From Variovorax sp. PMC12 (GTDB taxonomy: Bacteria; Pseudomonadota; Gammaproteobacteria; Burkholderiales; Burkholderiaceae_C), in assembly GCF_003019815.1 (NCBI RefSeq), contig NZ_CP027773.1, positions 3,932,501 through 3,996,500 of the forward strand: 64,000 nt of DNA, written 5' to 3'. The position numbers were made by a program, and so were the translations under genes. Below the pieces are notes generated by a model that saw nothing but the letters and a program-made list of their open reading frames with translations, searched no databases and was not told the DNA's origin. Positions 15,352 to 24,189 of the stretch are shown one piece after another. Every line of letters begins with the position of its first letter. Position 1 is the first letter of the stretch.

Positions 15352-15455
15352 GGTCGAAGTCTCCGGATGGGGATGTTTTGGTGACAAAAACTCACACTCT
15401 TTCGAGGAATGTAACGCACCTTCCCTCAATCCGGAATGACACGACGGCGGCTTCG

Positions 15456-17039
15456 CTAGAGCAATTCCTCGCCCACGATGGGCAGCAGCAGCCAGTTCTT
15501 GAAGCGCAGCCAGAGGAACTCGCCAGGCTCGTCCTCGTGCACGATGTCGCCGCCGGCATCGTCGTATTCCAGCCACTGCACGCGGCGGCCGTCCGGCCCG
15601 AGGCGCAGGCGGTAGCCGAGGTTGACGCGCTCGCCGCCCATGAGCCTGTCGTAGTCCTTCACCAGCTCGGGACTGTCGATGACCAGCCCCATCTCGGTGT
15701 TGACCGCCGCCGAGCGGTGGTCGAGGTTCATCGAGCCGACGAAGAAGCGTTCGTCGTCCACCACCGCGAGCTTGGCGTGCAGCCGGCTGATCGACTTGCC
15801 GAAATCGCCGAAGCGCCCCGAGCGCCCGGTCAGCGTGGGCGCGATCTCGTAGATGGTGACGCCGATCTTGAGCATGTCGGCGCGGTAGCGCTCGTAGCCT
15901 GCGTAGGCCAGCGGCTCGTCGGTCGCGCCCAGCGAGTTGGTGACCACCGTGATGCGCCCGCCGCGCTGGATGGCCGCCTTCATCATCGCCATGCCGCGCG
16001 CGCCCGGAATGAAATACGGCGAGCCGATCTTCACCTCGCGCTTGGCCGAATTGATGACGCCCAGCGCGCCCTCGGTCACGCTGCCTTCGTAGGCTGCGTC
16101 GGGCTTGCGCGTGATTTTCTCGGGGTCGTCCACGAACAGCGTCGACGGCGCCCAGTAGCGCTCCACGTTGCCGGCAATGAGCTGCTGCCCCACCGGCGAC
16201 TTGTCGAGCACGTCGCGCTGGTGCATGGCCACGTCGGGCACCGCCGTGCGCGCGATGGCGTCGAAACGCTTCTGCGCCTCTTCCACCGGCATGCGCAGCG
16301 GCGCGATCTGCTCGATGGGGCGCACGTGCTCGCTGTTCCAGTAGCGGTCGAAGCCGGCGGACATCTGGCGCACCACCGGGCCGCTGGACAGCACGTCCAT
16401 GTCGATGAAATTGGCGGCCGTGCTGCGCATGAAGTACTCGTTGGCGATGTTGCGGCCGCCCGACACCGCGAAGCTGTTGTCGGCCACCAGCAGCTTGTTG
16501 TGCATGCGGTGGTTGATGCGGCCGAAGTCGGTCAGCGACAACAGCAGCCGCGTCGCCAGCGAATCGGCGCGCGAGGGCAGCGGGTTGAACAGCCGCACCT
16601 CGATGTTCGGGAACGCCGACAGCGTGCTGAACACCTCGTCCTCGCCCGCCGTGTAGAGGTCGTCCACCAGCAGGCGCACGCGCACGCCGCGCGCGGCGGC
16701 CTCGCGCAGCTCCTTGAGGAACAGCAGGCCGACATCGTCTTTCTGGATCAGGTAGTACTGCACGTCGAGCGACTTCTCGGCGTGCCGCGCGAGCGAGATG
16801 CGCGCGTCGAACGCGAAGGCCGCCTCCGGCAGCAGCCGGAAGCCAGACAGCGACGTGGATCCGCCCGGCGTGCCCCGGGCCGCGAGCTGCGCCAGTTCGG
16901 TCTGCGCCACGTCCGCGGCCGTGAAGGCAGTGGCCACGGGCATCGGCTTGCCCGGCGGGAGGCTCACGCAGCCGGCAAGCCAGAGGGAGGCCGCGCCCAG
17001 TGCCAGGGCGGCAAGTCGGCGGAGGTTGGCAGCACGCAT
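15456..17039 (-). CDS. Phospholipase D-family lipoprotein (cardiolipin-synthase-like)
   Basis: A 527-residue protein with two PLD active-site motifs: HxKxxxxD at His180-Lys182-Asp187, and a second in HAKLAVVDDERFFVGSMN near residue 430, each with its downstream Gly/Ser-Asn. Such pairs make one phosphatidyl-transfer site, as in bacterial cardiolipin synthases (ClsC-like) and PLD-type lipases. The N-terminus is a lipoprotein signal peptide with the lipobox LAGC (21-24), so the protein is probably anchored in the membrane facing the periplasm. It is divergent from the SpmAB-like gene at 17115. Whether it makes cardiolipin or hydrolyses lipid cannot be told from sequence. Confidence 0.87.
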   Translation of the reverse strand: MRAANLRRLAALALGAASLWLAGCVSLPPGKPMPVATAFTAADVAQTELAQLAARGTPGGSTSLSGFRLLPEAAFAFDARISLARHAEKSLDVQYYLIQKDDVGLLFLKELREAAARGVRVRLLVDDLYTAGEDEVFSTLSAFPNIEVRLFNPLPSRADSLATRLLLSLTDFGRINHRMHNKLLVADNSFAVSGGRNIANEYFMRSTAANFIDMDVLSSGPVVRQMSAGFDRYWNSEHVRPIEQIAPLRMPVEEAQKRFDAIARTAVPDVAMHQRDVLDKSPVGQQLIAGNVERYWAPSTLFVDDPEKITRKPDAAYEGSVTEGALGVINSAKREVKIGSPYFIPGARGMAMMKAAIQRGGRITVVTNSLGATDEPLAYAGYERYRADMLKIGVTIYEIAPTLTGRSGRFGDFGKSISRLHAKLAVVDDERFFVGSMNLDHRSAAVNTEMGLVIDSPELVKDYDRLMGGERVNLGYRLRLGPDGRRVQWLEYDDAGGDIVHEDEPGEFLWLRFKNWLLLPIVGEELL

Positions 17040-17114
17040 GGGCCGAACTGTAGCTCGCGGCGGCCCGGCGTGTTCAGCGCCCTATGATCGACCCGCACAA
17101 AAGGGAAAAGAAGC

Positions 17115-18344
17115 GTGCTCAACGGCTTGTGGCTGGGTTTCTTCGGGGTGGCGGCGCTGGCCGCGCTGGGGCGCTGGCTCGTCGGCGGCGACCCGACGGT
17201 GTTCGCGGCGCTGGTCGAAAGCCTGTTCGCGATGGCGCGGCTCGCGGTCGAGGTGATGGTGCTGCTTTTCGGCACGCTCACGCTGTGGCTGGGCTTCCTG
17301 CGCATCGCCGAGGCGGCGGGGCTGGTGGGCTGGCTGGCGCGGCTTTTGGGGCCGCTCTTCCGGCGCCTGATGCCGGGCGTGCCGGCCGGGCACCCGGCGC
17401 TCGGCCTCATCACCATGAACTTCGCCGCCAACGCGCTCGGGCTTGACAACGCCGCCACGCCCATCGGCCTGAAGGCCATGCGCGAACTGCAGCGGCTCAA
17501 CCCCGACCCGGTGACGGCCACCAACGCGCAGATCCTGTTCCTGGTGCTGAACGCCTCGTCGCTCACGCTGCTGCCCGTGACCATCTTCATGTACCGCACG
17601 CAGCAGGGCGCGAGCGACCCCACGCTGGTGTTCCTGCCGATACTGCTGGCCACCAGCGCCTCGACGCTGGTCGGGCTGCTGTCGGTGGCGGTGGTGCAGC
17701 GCCTGCGGCTGTGGGACCCGGTGGTGCTGGCCTACCTGTTGCCCGGCGCGCTGCTGCTGGGCGGCTTCATGGCGCTGCTGGGCACGCTGTCGGCGGCGGC
17801 CATCGCGTCGCTGTCGTCGCTGCTGGGCAACCTCACGCTGTTCGGCGTGATCGTGTTGTTCCTGCTGGCCGGGGCAATCCGGCGCATCAAGGTGTACGAG
17901 TGCTTCATCGAAGGCGCGAAGGAGGGCTTCGACATTGCGAAGAACCTGCTGCCGTACCTGGTCGCGATGCTGTGCGCGATCGGCGTGCTGCGTGCCTCGG
18001 GCGCGCTCGACTTCGCATTGAACGGACTGCGCTGGCTGGTGACGGCGGGCGGCTTCGACGCGCGCTTCGTCGACGCCATGCCCACGGCGCTGGTCAAGCC
18101 TTTCTCGGGCAGCGCGGCGCGCGCGATGCTGATCGAGACCATGAAGAGCCAAGGCGTCGACAGCTTCCCGGCGCTGGTGGCCGCCACCATCCAGGGCAGC
18201 ACCGAGACCACTTTCTACGTGCTGGCGGTGTACTTCGGTGCGGTCGGCATCCAGCGCACGCGGCATGCGGTGTCTTGTGCGCTGCTTGCCGAGCTGGCCG
18301 GGATGATTGCTGCTGTCGCTGTCTGCTATTGGTTCTTTGGGTAG
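17115..18344 (+). CDS. Fused SpmA/SpmB-like nucleoside-recognition membrane protein
   Basis: A 409-residue polytopic membrane protein with two nucleoside-recognition ('Gate') domains. The first half carries the SpmA-like block ITMNFAANALGLDNAATPIGLKAM, and the second half the SpmB-like block PFSGSAARAMLIETM...IQGSTETTFYVLAVYFG. In Bacillus these are separate spore-maturation proteins; in Gram-negative bacteria fused homologues occur and their transported substrate is unknown. Start is GTG at 17115, behind an AAAGGGAAAAGAAG purine-rich ribosome site. About eleven hydrophobic segments are visible. The palindromic repeat (copy A) follows immediately. Family is firm; function is not. Confidence 0.85.
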   Translation: MLNGLWLGFFGVAALAALGRWLVGGDPTVFAALVESLFAMARLAVEVMVLLFGTLTLWLGFLRIAEAAGLVGWLARLLGPLFRRLMPGVPAGHPALGLITMNFAANALGLDNAATPIGLKAMRELQRLNPDPVTATNAQILFLVLNASSLTLLPVTIFMYRTQQGASDPTLVFLPILLATSASTLVGLLSVAVVQRLRLWDPVVLAYLLPGALLLGGFMALLGTLSAAAIASLSSLLGNLTLFGVIVLFLLAGAIRRIKVYECFIEGAKEGFDIAKNLLPYLVAMLCAIGVLRASGALDFALNGLRWLVTAGGFDARFVDAMPTALVKPFSGSAARAMLIETMKSQGVDSFPALVAATIQGSTETTFYVLAVYFGAVGIQRTRHAVSCALLAELAGMIAAVAVCYWFFG

Positions 18345-18360
18345 GTTTGGCGCCGATTCA

Positions 18361-18543
18361 GGGCGCGCGCACGCCGACGGGGTGAGCGTTGGACAGAGCA
18401 GTCGTTGATCGGCCGAACACAAGCAGCGTGCCCTGTGCACAGGACACCGGGTGCTCCCCGCAGCGAAATAAAGGAGGAGGCCGCAGGCCGGGGGACATTC
18501 GCGGAGGGGAGTACCCGGTGGCCTGTGCACTCGCCCTGAACAA
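18361..18543. repeat. Palindromic repeat, copy A (one unit)
   Basis: About 183 bp between convergent genes, closely matching parts of the copies at 41636 and 49609. It holds one palindromic unit (18435-18530). Its arms are GTGCACAGG-A-CACCGGGTGCTCCCC and the near-complement ending in CCTGTGCAC. The core has GCAGCGAAATAAAGGAGG, a hairpin GGCC-GCA-GGCC, and GGGGGACATTCGCGGAG. The left flank (CACGCCGACGGGGTG joined to AGCGTTGGACAGAGCAG) equals the flanks of unit 1 in copy C with that unit missing. A 12-bp palindrome CCTGTGCACAGG lies at 18432-18443. Confidence 0.9.
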
Positions 18544-18554
18544 CGAACAGCGAA

Positions 18555-20531
18555 CTACCGCCGCGGCTCCACCACAGGAAACATGGGCTCGAAGGTATCG
18601 AGCATCGACATCAGCTCGGCCAGCTTGGAGCGATCCCCTTCGATCTTCACTTTCCCGGTCAACACGGCAGCCGGAAAGCTCGTCTCCTTCAGCGTCACCG
18701 CATCGAGCGTGGCCCGGCTCAATGTCACCGTCGCATCCGCGCCCGGCTGCTGTCCCGCGATGTGCGTCAAAGCAGAGTTCTCCAGCGTCAACACGAACTG
18801 CTGGTTCGAATCGGTGAAGTTCCAGTTGATGACCAGCTTCTTGCCCTCCGCCTTGGCCGCGTCGAGCCGAACGCCCAGGAAATCGAAGAACAGGTCGTTG
18901 CTCACCGCCTTGAGCGTGTCAGCGTTCGCGCTGCTGCCGATCGAAATCTTAGGCACGCCATTGCGCAGCTCCATCGCGCCCACCAGGTAGGCGCTGCGCC
19001 AGGTGCCGGCCTCCGACTGATAGCCCAGCTGCTCCAGCGCATCGGCGCCCAGTTCGCGGGCCGCGCGGTTCGACGGGTCCGCGTATACCACCTGGTTCAT
19101 CGCGCTGGCCACCCAGCGGAACTCGCCCTTGCGGAAATCGTCGCGCGCACGCGCGATCACCGCGTCGGCGCCGCCCATGTACTCGATCGTCTTCTTCGCA
19201 TACGCCACCGGCGGCAGCGGATCCAGGTTGGCGGGGTTGGCGTCGTACCAGCCCAGGTACTTCTGGTAGACCGCCTTGGCGTTGTGGCGCAGCGTGCCGT
19301 AGTAGCCGCGCGCCGACCACTCCTGCGACAGACTCGCGGGCATGCGCAGCGTCTCGGCGATGTCGGCCGCGGTGTAGCCCTGGTTCAGCAGGCGCAGCGA
19401 CTGGTCGTTGATGAACTTGTACATGTCGCGCTGCTTCTTCAGCAGGTCGACGATGCGGTCCTGCCCGAAGGTGGGCCAATGGTGCTGCGCGATCAGCACG
19501 TCGGCCTTGCCGCCGAAGGCCACGCGCGCCTCGTCGATGTACTTCGACCACAGGTTGCCGTCGCGCACCTCGGCGCCGCGGATCGTGTACAGGTTGTGCA
19601 TGTTGTGCGTCACGTCTTCCGCCATGTTCAGCACGCGGAACTGCGGCAGGTACATGAGCATTTCCGAAGGCGCCTCGGAGCCCGGCACCAGGTGGAACAC
19701 GAACTCCACGCCGTCGATGGTGCGCGCCTCGGTCGGCTTGCCGATGCTGGCCGTGGGCGCGATCAGCGTGACCGTGCCGCGCGCCAGCGCCTTGCCCAGC
19801 CCCGTGTCGACCTGCCCGCGCACGCCCGGCGGCAGCAGCGAGCCGAACTGGTACTGCGAGCGCCGGCTCATCGCGTTGCCCGCGAGGATGTTCTCGGCCA
19901 CCGCGGTTTCCATGAAGCCGGCGGGCGCCAGCACCTGCACCTTGCCGGCCGCCACGTCGGCCTCGGTGGTCACGCCCTTCACGCCGCCGAAGTGGTCGGC
20001 ATGGCCGTGCGAATAGATCACCGTGCCCACCGGCTTCCTCGGCCGGTGCTGGTAGTACAGGTCGAGCGCGGCGCGCGCGGTCTCGGCGGTGAGCAGCGGG
20101 TCGATGACGATCAGCGAGCTGTCGCCTTCGACGATGGTCATGTTCGCCAGGTCGAAGCCGCGCACCTGGTAGACCCGGTCCGTCACCTGGAACAGCCCGT
20201 GCATGGCGTTCAGCTGTGCCTGCCGCCACAGGCTGGGGTTGACGGTGTCCGCGGGCACGTCGGCCTTGAGGAAGTCGTAGGGCTTCATGCTCCACGCCGG
20301 GCGCGGGCCGGCGCCGGGCACCAGCGCGTCGGGCACGGTGGCGATGAAGCCGCGCATGGCGTCTTCGAAGTCGCGGCGATCGGCGAAGGGCAGCGTCTTC
20401 GCCATGTCGGCGTTGGCCTGCAGCGTGGAAGGCTCGGGCGGCTTGGGGGCCGTCTGCGCGGAAACCGGCGGGGCACCCAGCAAGCAGGCCAGCGCGACGA
20501 ACCCGGCTGTACGGGAAAGGGAGGAAATCAT
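18555..20531 (-). CDS. Alkyl sulfatase (SdsA1-like), metallo-beta-lactamase fold
   Basis: A 658-residue exported enzyme that would hydrolyse alkyl sulfate esters such as SDS to alcohol and sulfate. Domain order matches SdsA1: signal peptide (1 to about 25, ending PVSAQ), zinc metallo-beta-lactamase domain with SHGHADHFGG (about residues 181-190) and the second-metal block AEDVTHNMHNLYTIRG, the alkyl-sulfatase dimerisation domain (LGWYDANPANLDPLPP onward), and a C-terminal SCP2-like lipid-binding domain. Start ATG 20531 has GGAGAA upstream. The LysR gene at 20605 is divergent, as sdsB is to sdsA1 in Pseudomonas aeruginosa. Length agrees with the family. The physiological substrate may be another sulfate ester. 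Confidence 0.9.
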   Translation of the reverse strand: MISSLSRTAGFVALACLLGAPPVSAQTAPKPPEPSTLQANADMAKTLPFADRRDFEDAMRGFIATVPDALVPGAGPRPAWSMKPYDFLKADVPADTVNPSLWRQAQLNAMHGLFQVTDRVYQVRGFDLANMTIVEGDSSLIVIDPLLTAETARAALDLYYQHRPRKPVGTVIYSHGHADHFGGVKGVTTEADVAAGKVQVLAPAGFMETAVAENILAGNAMSRRSQYQFGSLLPPGVRGQVDTGLGKALARGTVTLIAPTASIGKPTEARTIDGVEFVFHLVPGSEAPSEMLMYLPQFRVLNMAEDVTHNMHNLYTIRGAEVRDGNLWSKYIDEARVAFGGKADVLIAQHHWPTFGQDRIVDLLKKQRDMYKFINDQSLRLLNQGYTAADIAETLRMPASLSQEWSARGYYGTLRHNAKAVYQKYLGWYDANPANLDPLPPVAYAKKTIEYMGGADAVIARARDDFRKGEFRWVASAMNQVVYADPSNRAARELGADALEQLGYQSEAGTWRSAYLVGAMELRNGVPKISIGSSANADTLKAVSNDLFFDFLGVRLDAAKAEGKKLVINWNFTDSNQQFVLTLENSALTHIAGQQPGADATVTLSRATLDAVTLKETSFPAAVLTGKVKIEGDRSKLAELMSMLDTFEPMFPVVEPRR

Positions 20532-20556
20532 GGCGCGATTCTCCGAACCGCTGAAA

Positions 20557-20607
20557 GCATTGGCAAATGCAAAATACGAGGTCTGATCTTCAGGAATTTG
20601 CAAAATG
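20557..20607. promoter_or_regulatory. Candidate SdsB-like LysR binding region
   Basis: In the 73-bp gap between the divergent alkylsulfatase and LysR genes: an inverted repeat GCATT-GGCA-AATGC (20557-20570), and two direct copies of TGCAAAAT (20568-20575 and 20598-20605) spaced 30 bp apart. The second copy overlaps the LysR start. Arrangement fits a LysR protein that represses itself and activates the divergent gene. Confidence 0.4.
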
Positions 20608-21543
20608 CAGCTGCGCCAGCTCCAGCATCTCGTCGCCCTCGCGGACCAGGGCAGCTTCGGCCGTGCGGCCCAGGCCGTGCACCTGTCGCAGCCCGCGCTC
20701 TCGCGCAGCATCGACACCCTCGAAGAAGGCCTGCAGGCCCGCCTGATCGACCGCGCCTACGGCACCGTGCGCTTCACCCAGGCCGGCGAGCTGGTGCTGG
20801 CCCGCGCCCGCGAGCTGCTGGCCGATGCCGCGCAGATCGAGCGCGACGTGCTGCAGCTCGAAGGCCTGGCCATCGGCAGCCTCGCGGTGGGCCTCGGGCC
20901 GTTCGCGGCCGGCACGCTGGGGCGCATGGCCCTGTCGCTCATGACCCAGCGCCATCCGCAACTGCTGATGCGCATGGAAGTGGCCGACACGGCCAGCCTG
21001 TGCGAGCGCCTGCATCGCCGACAGCTCGACCTGTTCATCGCCGACACGCGCGACCTGAACAAGCAGCCCGGCTTGAAGCTGGCGCGGCTGCCCGACGTGC
21101 CGGTGTCGTTCTTCGTGCGGCCGAAGCATCCGCTGCTGAGGCTGAAGCAGGTCACGCTCGAGAGCCTCATGGACTATCCCGTGGCCGGCCCGCAGTTGCC
21201 GGCCGAGGTGGCGGCGCAGTTCGACCGGCAGGCCAGGCACGGCAAAGGCGGCAAGAGCGTCAAGGGCGGCGACCGCAGCCTGTTCAACGTGAGCTGCGAC
21301 GACGCAGGCACGCTGCGGCACCTAGCGCTCACGGCCAACGCTGCCATCCTTGCGCCGCTGGCGCCCGCGCCGGGGCACGAGACCGGCGCGCTGGTGCCGC
21401 TGCCGGTGGCCGGCCTCACGGGCATGCAAACGCATTACAGCCTCGTGACGCTCGCAGGGCGTACCCTCTCGCCTGCGGCCACCGCCTATTCCCGGTTGGT
21501 GACCGAGTTGATGAGCCCCGCCAAGCAGCCCCCGGGTCGCTGA
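20605..21543 (+). CDS. LysR-family regulator (SdsB-like)
   Basis: A 312-residue LysR regulator with the winged helix at residues 1-60 (HLVALADQGSFGRAAQAVHLSQPALSRSID) and a standard effector domain. An unusual Lys/Gly-rich loop (HGKGGKSVKGGD, about residues 213-224) interrupts the latter. It is divergent from the alkylsulfatase gene and probably activates it in response to an alkyl sulfate or product, by analogy with SdsB. The flavin reductase gene follows 44 bp downstream on the same strand. Confidence 0.92.
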   Translation: MQLRQLQHLVALADQGSFGRAAQAVHLSQPALSRSIDTLEEGLQARLIDRAYGTVRFTQAGELVLARARELLADAAQIERDVLQLEGLAIGSLAVGLGPFAAGTLGRMALSLMTQRHPQLLMRMEVADTASLCERLHRRQLDLFIADTRDLNKQPGLKLARLPDVPVSFFVRPKHPLLRLKQVTLESLMDYPVAGPQLPAEVAAQFDRQARHGKGGKSVKGGDRSLFNVSCDDAGTLRHLALTANAAILAPLAPAPGHETGALVPLPVAGLTGMQTHYSLVTLAGRTLSPAATAYSRLVTELMSPAKQPPGR

Positions 21544-21587
21544 GCCAAAATGGCCTTCTGCCCTCCAAGCCCTCGCAGCCTTTTTCA

Positions 21588-22097
21588 GTGACCACTCTCC
21601 GCCGGGCCCAGCCGCCCTCCTTTTCTCCCGACGAGTTTCGTGAAGCGCTCGGCATGTTCGCCACCGGCGTCACCATCGTCACCGCCCGGGCGGCCGACGG
21701 CACGCTGGTCGGCCTCACGGCCAACTCCTTCAATTCCGTCTCGCTCGCGCCGCCGCTGGTGCTGTGGAGCCTGGCGCGCGCGGCCGGATCGATGCCCGCG
21801 CTCAGCGCCGGTTCGCACTACACCGTCAACATCCTGGCGGCCAGCCAGAAGGCGCTGGCCGAACGCTTCGCCACCAAGAACATCGACCGCTGGGCCGACG
21901 TGGCCTTCACCGAAGGCCTGGGCGGTGCGCCCGTGCTGGCCGGCGCCGCCGCGAGCTTCGAGTGCTTCAACCGCAGCCGCTACGACGAAGGCGACCATGT
22001 GATCTTCGTCGGCGAAGTGGAGCGCTGCACGCACGACATCGGCGCCTCGCCGCTGCTGTTCCACGGCGGGCGCTTCTACACGGAACACCCCTTGTGA
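21588..22097 (+). CDS. Flavin reductase family protein
   Basis: A 169-residue flavoprotein of the HpaC/FMN-binding split-barrel family. Conserved blocks are FREALGMFATGVTIVTA (about 14-30), LTANSFNSVSLAPPLV (about 41-56) and GRFYTEHPL at the C-terminus. These enzymes reduce FMN or FAD with NAD(P)H for a partner monooxygenase. Start is GTG 21588; no in-frame ATG precedes the conserved part. Its stop overlaps the GTG of the next gene. No flavin monooxygenase is encoded nearby, so its partner is unknown. Confidence 0.85.
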   Translation: MTTLRRAQPPSFSPDEFREALGMFATGVTIVTARAADGTLVGLTANSFNSVSLAPPLVLWSLARAAGSMPALSAGSHYTVNILAASQKALAERFATKNIDRWADVAFTEGLGGAPVLAGAAASFECFNRSRYDEGDHVIFVGEVERCTHDIGASPLLFHGGRFYTEHPL

Positions 22098-22594
22098 CCC
22101 TGCGCCCTGCGCTGATGGCCATCCTGCTTCTCGCAGCGCAGGCCGGCATGGCGCAGGAAGCGGGCGGGCCGCTCAAGCAGAACTGGTTCGACGACCCGTT
22201 CTTCCAGGTGTCGGCGGGCCTGCCGGCCTGCCCAATGCCCGAGGGGCCGTTCTATACCGCCGAAGAACGCCGCGTGCAAACCCATTCGCGGCTGGAACGC
22301 GGCACCAGCTGCTGGCTGGCCGGCAAGTGCACCGACAGCAACGCCTACCGCTACGACAAGCCGCTGGCGCCCAAGGTGCGCGCCGCGCTGCGGGCGGTGC
22401 CCGGCGTGGACAAGGGCAGCGTGTGGGTGATGATCCAGCGGCGCTGGGTGTACCTGCAGGGCTGCGTGCCCAACGCCGCGCTGGCAAAAAGACTGGAGCG
22501 CACCGCCCGCGCCCTGCCCGACGTCGAGGCCGTGGTGCCCGACCTGATGGTGGGCACGCGCGGCAAGCCGCCCTACCCGCTGGCCGCGCAGTGA
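22094..22594 (+). CDS. Secreted BON-domain protein
   Basis: A 166-residue exported protein. A signal peptide covers about residues 1-20 (LRPALMAILLLAAQAGMAQ). The mature N-terminal half has several cysteines (in LPACPMPEG, GTSCWLAGKC), and the C-terminal part is a BON domain (about 95-158: VRAALRAVPGVDKGSVWVMIQRRWVYLQGCV and following), a fold found in periplasmic and outer-membrane-associated proteins that bind lipid. Start GTG overlaps the flavin reductase stop; an ATG at 22115 is possible but would cut the signal peptide. It converges on the ABC permease gene. Confidence 0.78.
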   Translation: MTLRPALMAILLLAAQAGMAQEAGGPLKQNWFDDPFFQVSAGLPACPMPEGPFYTAEERRVQTHSRLERGTSCWLAGKCTDSNAYRYDKPLAPKVRAALRAVPGVDKGSVWVMIQRRWVYLQGCVPNAALAKRLERTARALPDVEAVVPDLMVGTRGKPPYPLAAQ

Positions 22595-22607
22595 CAGGCC
22601 CGGGGCG

Positions 22608-23411
22608 CTAGAGCGCCGACTCGTGCCAGTGCCGCAGCAGCAGCCGGCCGATGGCGCTCACCGCCAGGAAGAACACGAAGCCCAGCAGCGTCGCCGCGAT
22701 CACCTCGGCGAACAGCAGCGCGGTGTACATGCGCCCCTGCGCGAACACGATCTGCACGCCCAGGCCGCCTTCGGCATTGCCCGAGCCGATGATGAACTCG
22801 CCCACGATGGCGCCGATCACCGACAGCCCCGCCGAGATGCGCAGCCCCGCGAAGATGTGCGGCAGCGCGCCCGGCAGCCGCAGTTTCCAGAACGACACCA
22901 GCCCGCCCGCGCGGTGCAGCGCGAACAGCTCCGCCAGGTTGCGCGAGGTCGAACGCAGGCCCAGCATCGTGTTGTTGATGATAGGGAACAGCGACATGAT
23001 GAAGCTCACGATCACCACCGACAGCTCGTTGTAGCCGAACCAGAGCACGATGAGCGGCGCGATCGCCACCACCGGCACGGTCTGCAGCAGCACCGCATAC
23101 GGATACAGGCTGCGCTCCAGCAGCCGCGACTGCGCCAGCACGGCCGCACCCGCGATGCCGAGCACGATGGCCATTGCATAGCCCAGCAGCGCCTCCTTCA
23201 GCGTCGACAGCGTGGCGCCGATCAGCACGCCGGCGTTCTCCGCCGTGGCGGCCGCCACTTCCTGCGGCGACGGCAGCAGGTAGCCCTTGCCCTGGTAGAC
23301 GGTGGCGCTCAGCAGCCACCAGAGGCCGATGGCCAGCAGCGCGACCACCAGCACCGGGGCGGCGTTGCGCACGAAGGCTGCGGCGGGGGAAGAAATGGAT
23401 CCTTGCGTCAT
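22608..23411 (-). CDS. ABC permease, SsuC/TauC type
   Basis: A 267-residue inner-membrane permease of the nitrate/sulfonate/taurine importer class, with about six hydrophobic segments. The EAA loop, where the ATPase docks, is visible as FALHRAGGLVSFWKLRLPGALPHIFAGLR (about 168-196). It is the last gene of a four-gene minus-strand operon beginning with an arylsulfotransferase-like gene at 26323. The ATPase gene ends 10 bp upstream. With its partners it should import a sulfonate-, nitrile- or thiamine-precursor-like compound; the substrate is not visible. Confidence 0.9.
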   Translation of the reverse strand: MTQGSISSPAAAFVRNAAPVLVVALLAIGLWWLLSATVYQGKGYLLPSPQEVAAATAENAGVLIGATLSTLKEALLGYAMAIVLGIAGAAVLAQSRLLERSLYPYAVLLQTVPVVAIAPLIVLWFGYNELSVVIVSFIMSLFPIINNTMLGLRSTSRNLAELFALHRAGGLVSFWKLRLPGALPHIFAGLRISAGLSVIGAIVGEFIIGSGNAEGGLGVQIVFAQGRMYTALLFAEVIAATLLGFVFFLAVSAIGRLLLRHWHESAL

Positions 23412-23421
23412 CGCCTCCTCC

Positions 23422-24189
23422 TCATGCCAAGGCCTGTGCGTGGTGCTGCGCGCGCAGCACCGCCGTCACCTGCCCGGTCAGCGCCGCGAAGCCCGCGCTG
23501 GCGCGCAGCTCCGGCGCGCGCGGGAATTCGAAAGGCACGTCGATCACGTCGAGGATGCGCCCCGGCCGCGGCGACATCACCACCACCCGGTTCGACAGGT
23601 ACACCGCCTCATGCACGTTGTGCGTCACCAGCACGCCGGTGAAGCCGGCCTGGCGCCACAGCGACGACAGCTCTTCCTGCAGCACGTCGCGCGTGAGTTC
23701 GTCGACCGCGGCCAGCGGCTCGTCGAGCAGCAGCAGCCCCGGCCGCAAGGCCAGCGCGCGCGCCAGCGACAGCCGCATGCGCATGCCGCCCGAAAGCTGG
23801 TGCGGGTACGACTTCTCGAAGCCGGCAAGCCCCACCAGCTTCAGCGCCTCGGCCGCGCGGGGCCGGTAGCTGGCCGGCGCGTGGCCTTCGAGCTCCATCA
23901 GCAGCTGCGCGTTGCGCTCCACCGTGCGCCAGGGCAGCAGCGCGGCCTCCTGGAACACGAAGGCGGTCTCCATGCCATCGGGCCGGGTGCAGCGCCCGGT
24001 GCTCGGCTCCACGAGCCCCGCCATGATGCGCAGCAGGGTCGACTTGCCGCAGCCCGAAGGCCCGACGATGGAAACGAACTCGCCCGGGCGCAGCGCGAAG
24101 TCGACCGTGCCCAGCGCCAGCAACCCGCCATCCTTGCGCGTGTCGAAGCGCTTCGACACGCCCTCCAGCCCGACGGCCGCGCCGCTCAT
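23422..24189 (-). CDS. ABC ATPase, SsuB/TauB type
   Basis: A 255-residue ATPase. Walker A GPSGCGKST, Q-loop QEAALLPW, signature LSGGMRMRLSLARAL, Walker B LLLLDEPLAAVDE and the switch His in VTHNVHEA are all present, in the version typical of SsuB/TauB/NrtD importers. I place the start at 24189 (MSGAAVGLEGVSKRF); the frame is open upstream, but there it lies inside the binding-protein gene. The start overlaps that gene's stop by 4 bp, so the two are translationally coupled. Confidence 0.92.
   Translation of the reverse strand: MSGAAVGLEGVSKRFDTRKDGGLLALGTVDFALRPGEFVSIVGPSGCGKSTLLRIMAGLVEPSTGRCTRPDGMETAFVFQEAALLPWRTVERNAQLLMELEGHAPASYRPRAAEALKLVGLAGFEKSYPHQLSGGMRMRLSLARALALRPGLLLLDEPLAAVDELTRDVLQEELSSLWRQAGFTGVLVTHNVHEAVYLSNRVVVMSPRPGRILDVIDVPFEFPRAPELRASAGFAALTGQVTAVLRAQHHAQALA

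Noticed and set aside
18762..22097. A 1111-codon plus-strand open frame ending in the flavin reductase
   Set aside because: Only the last 169 codons (from GTG 21588) look like protein. The earlier part is antisense to the alkylsulfatase and overlaps the LysR gene in another frame.
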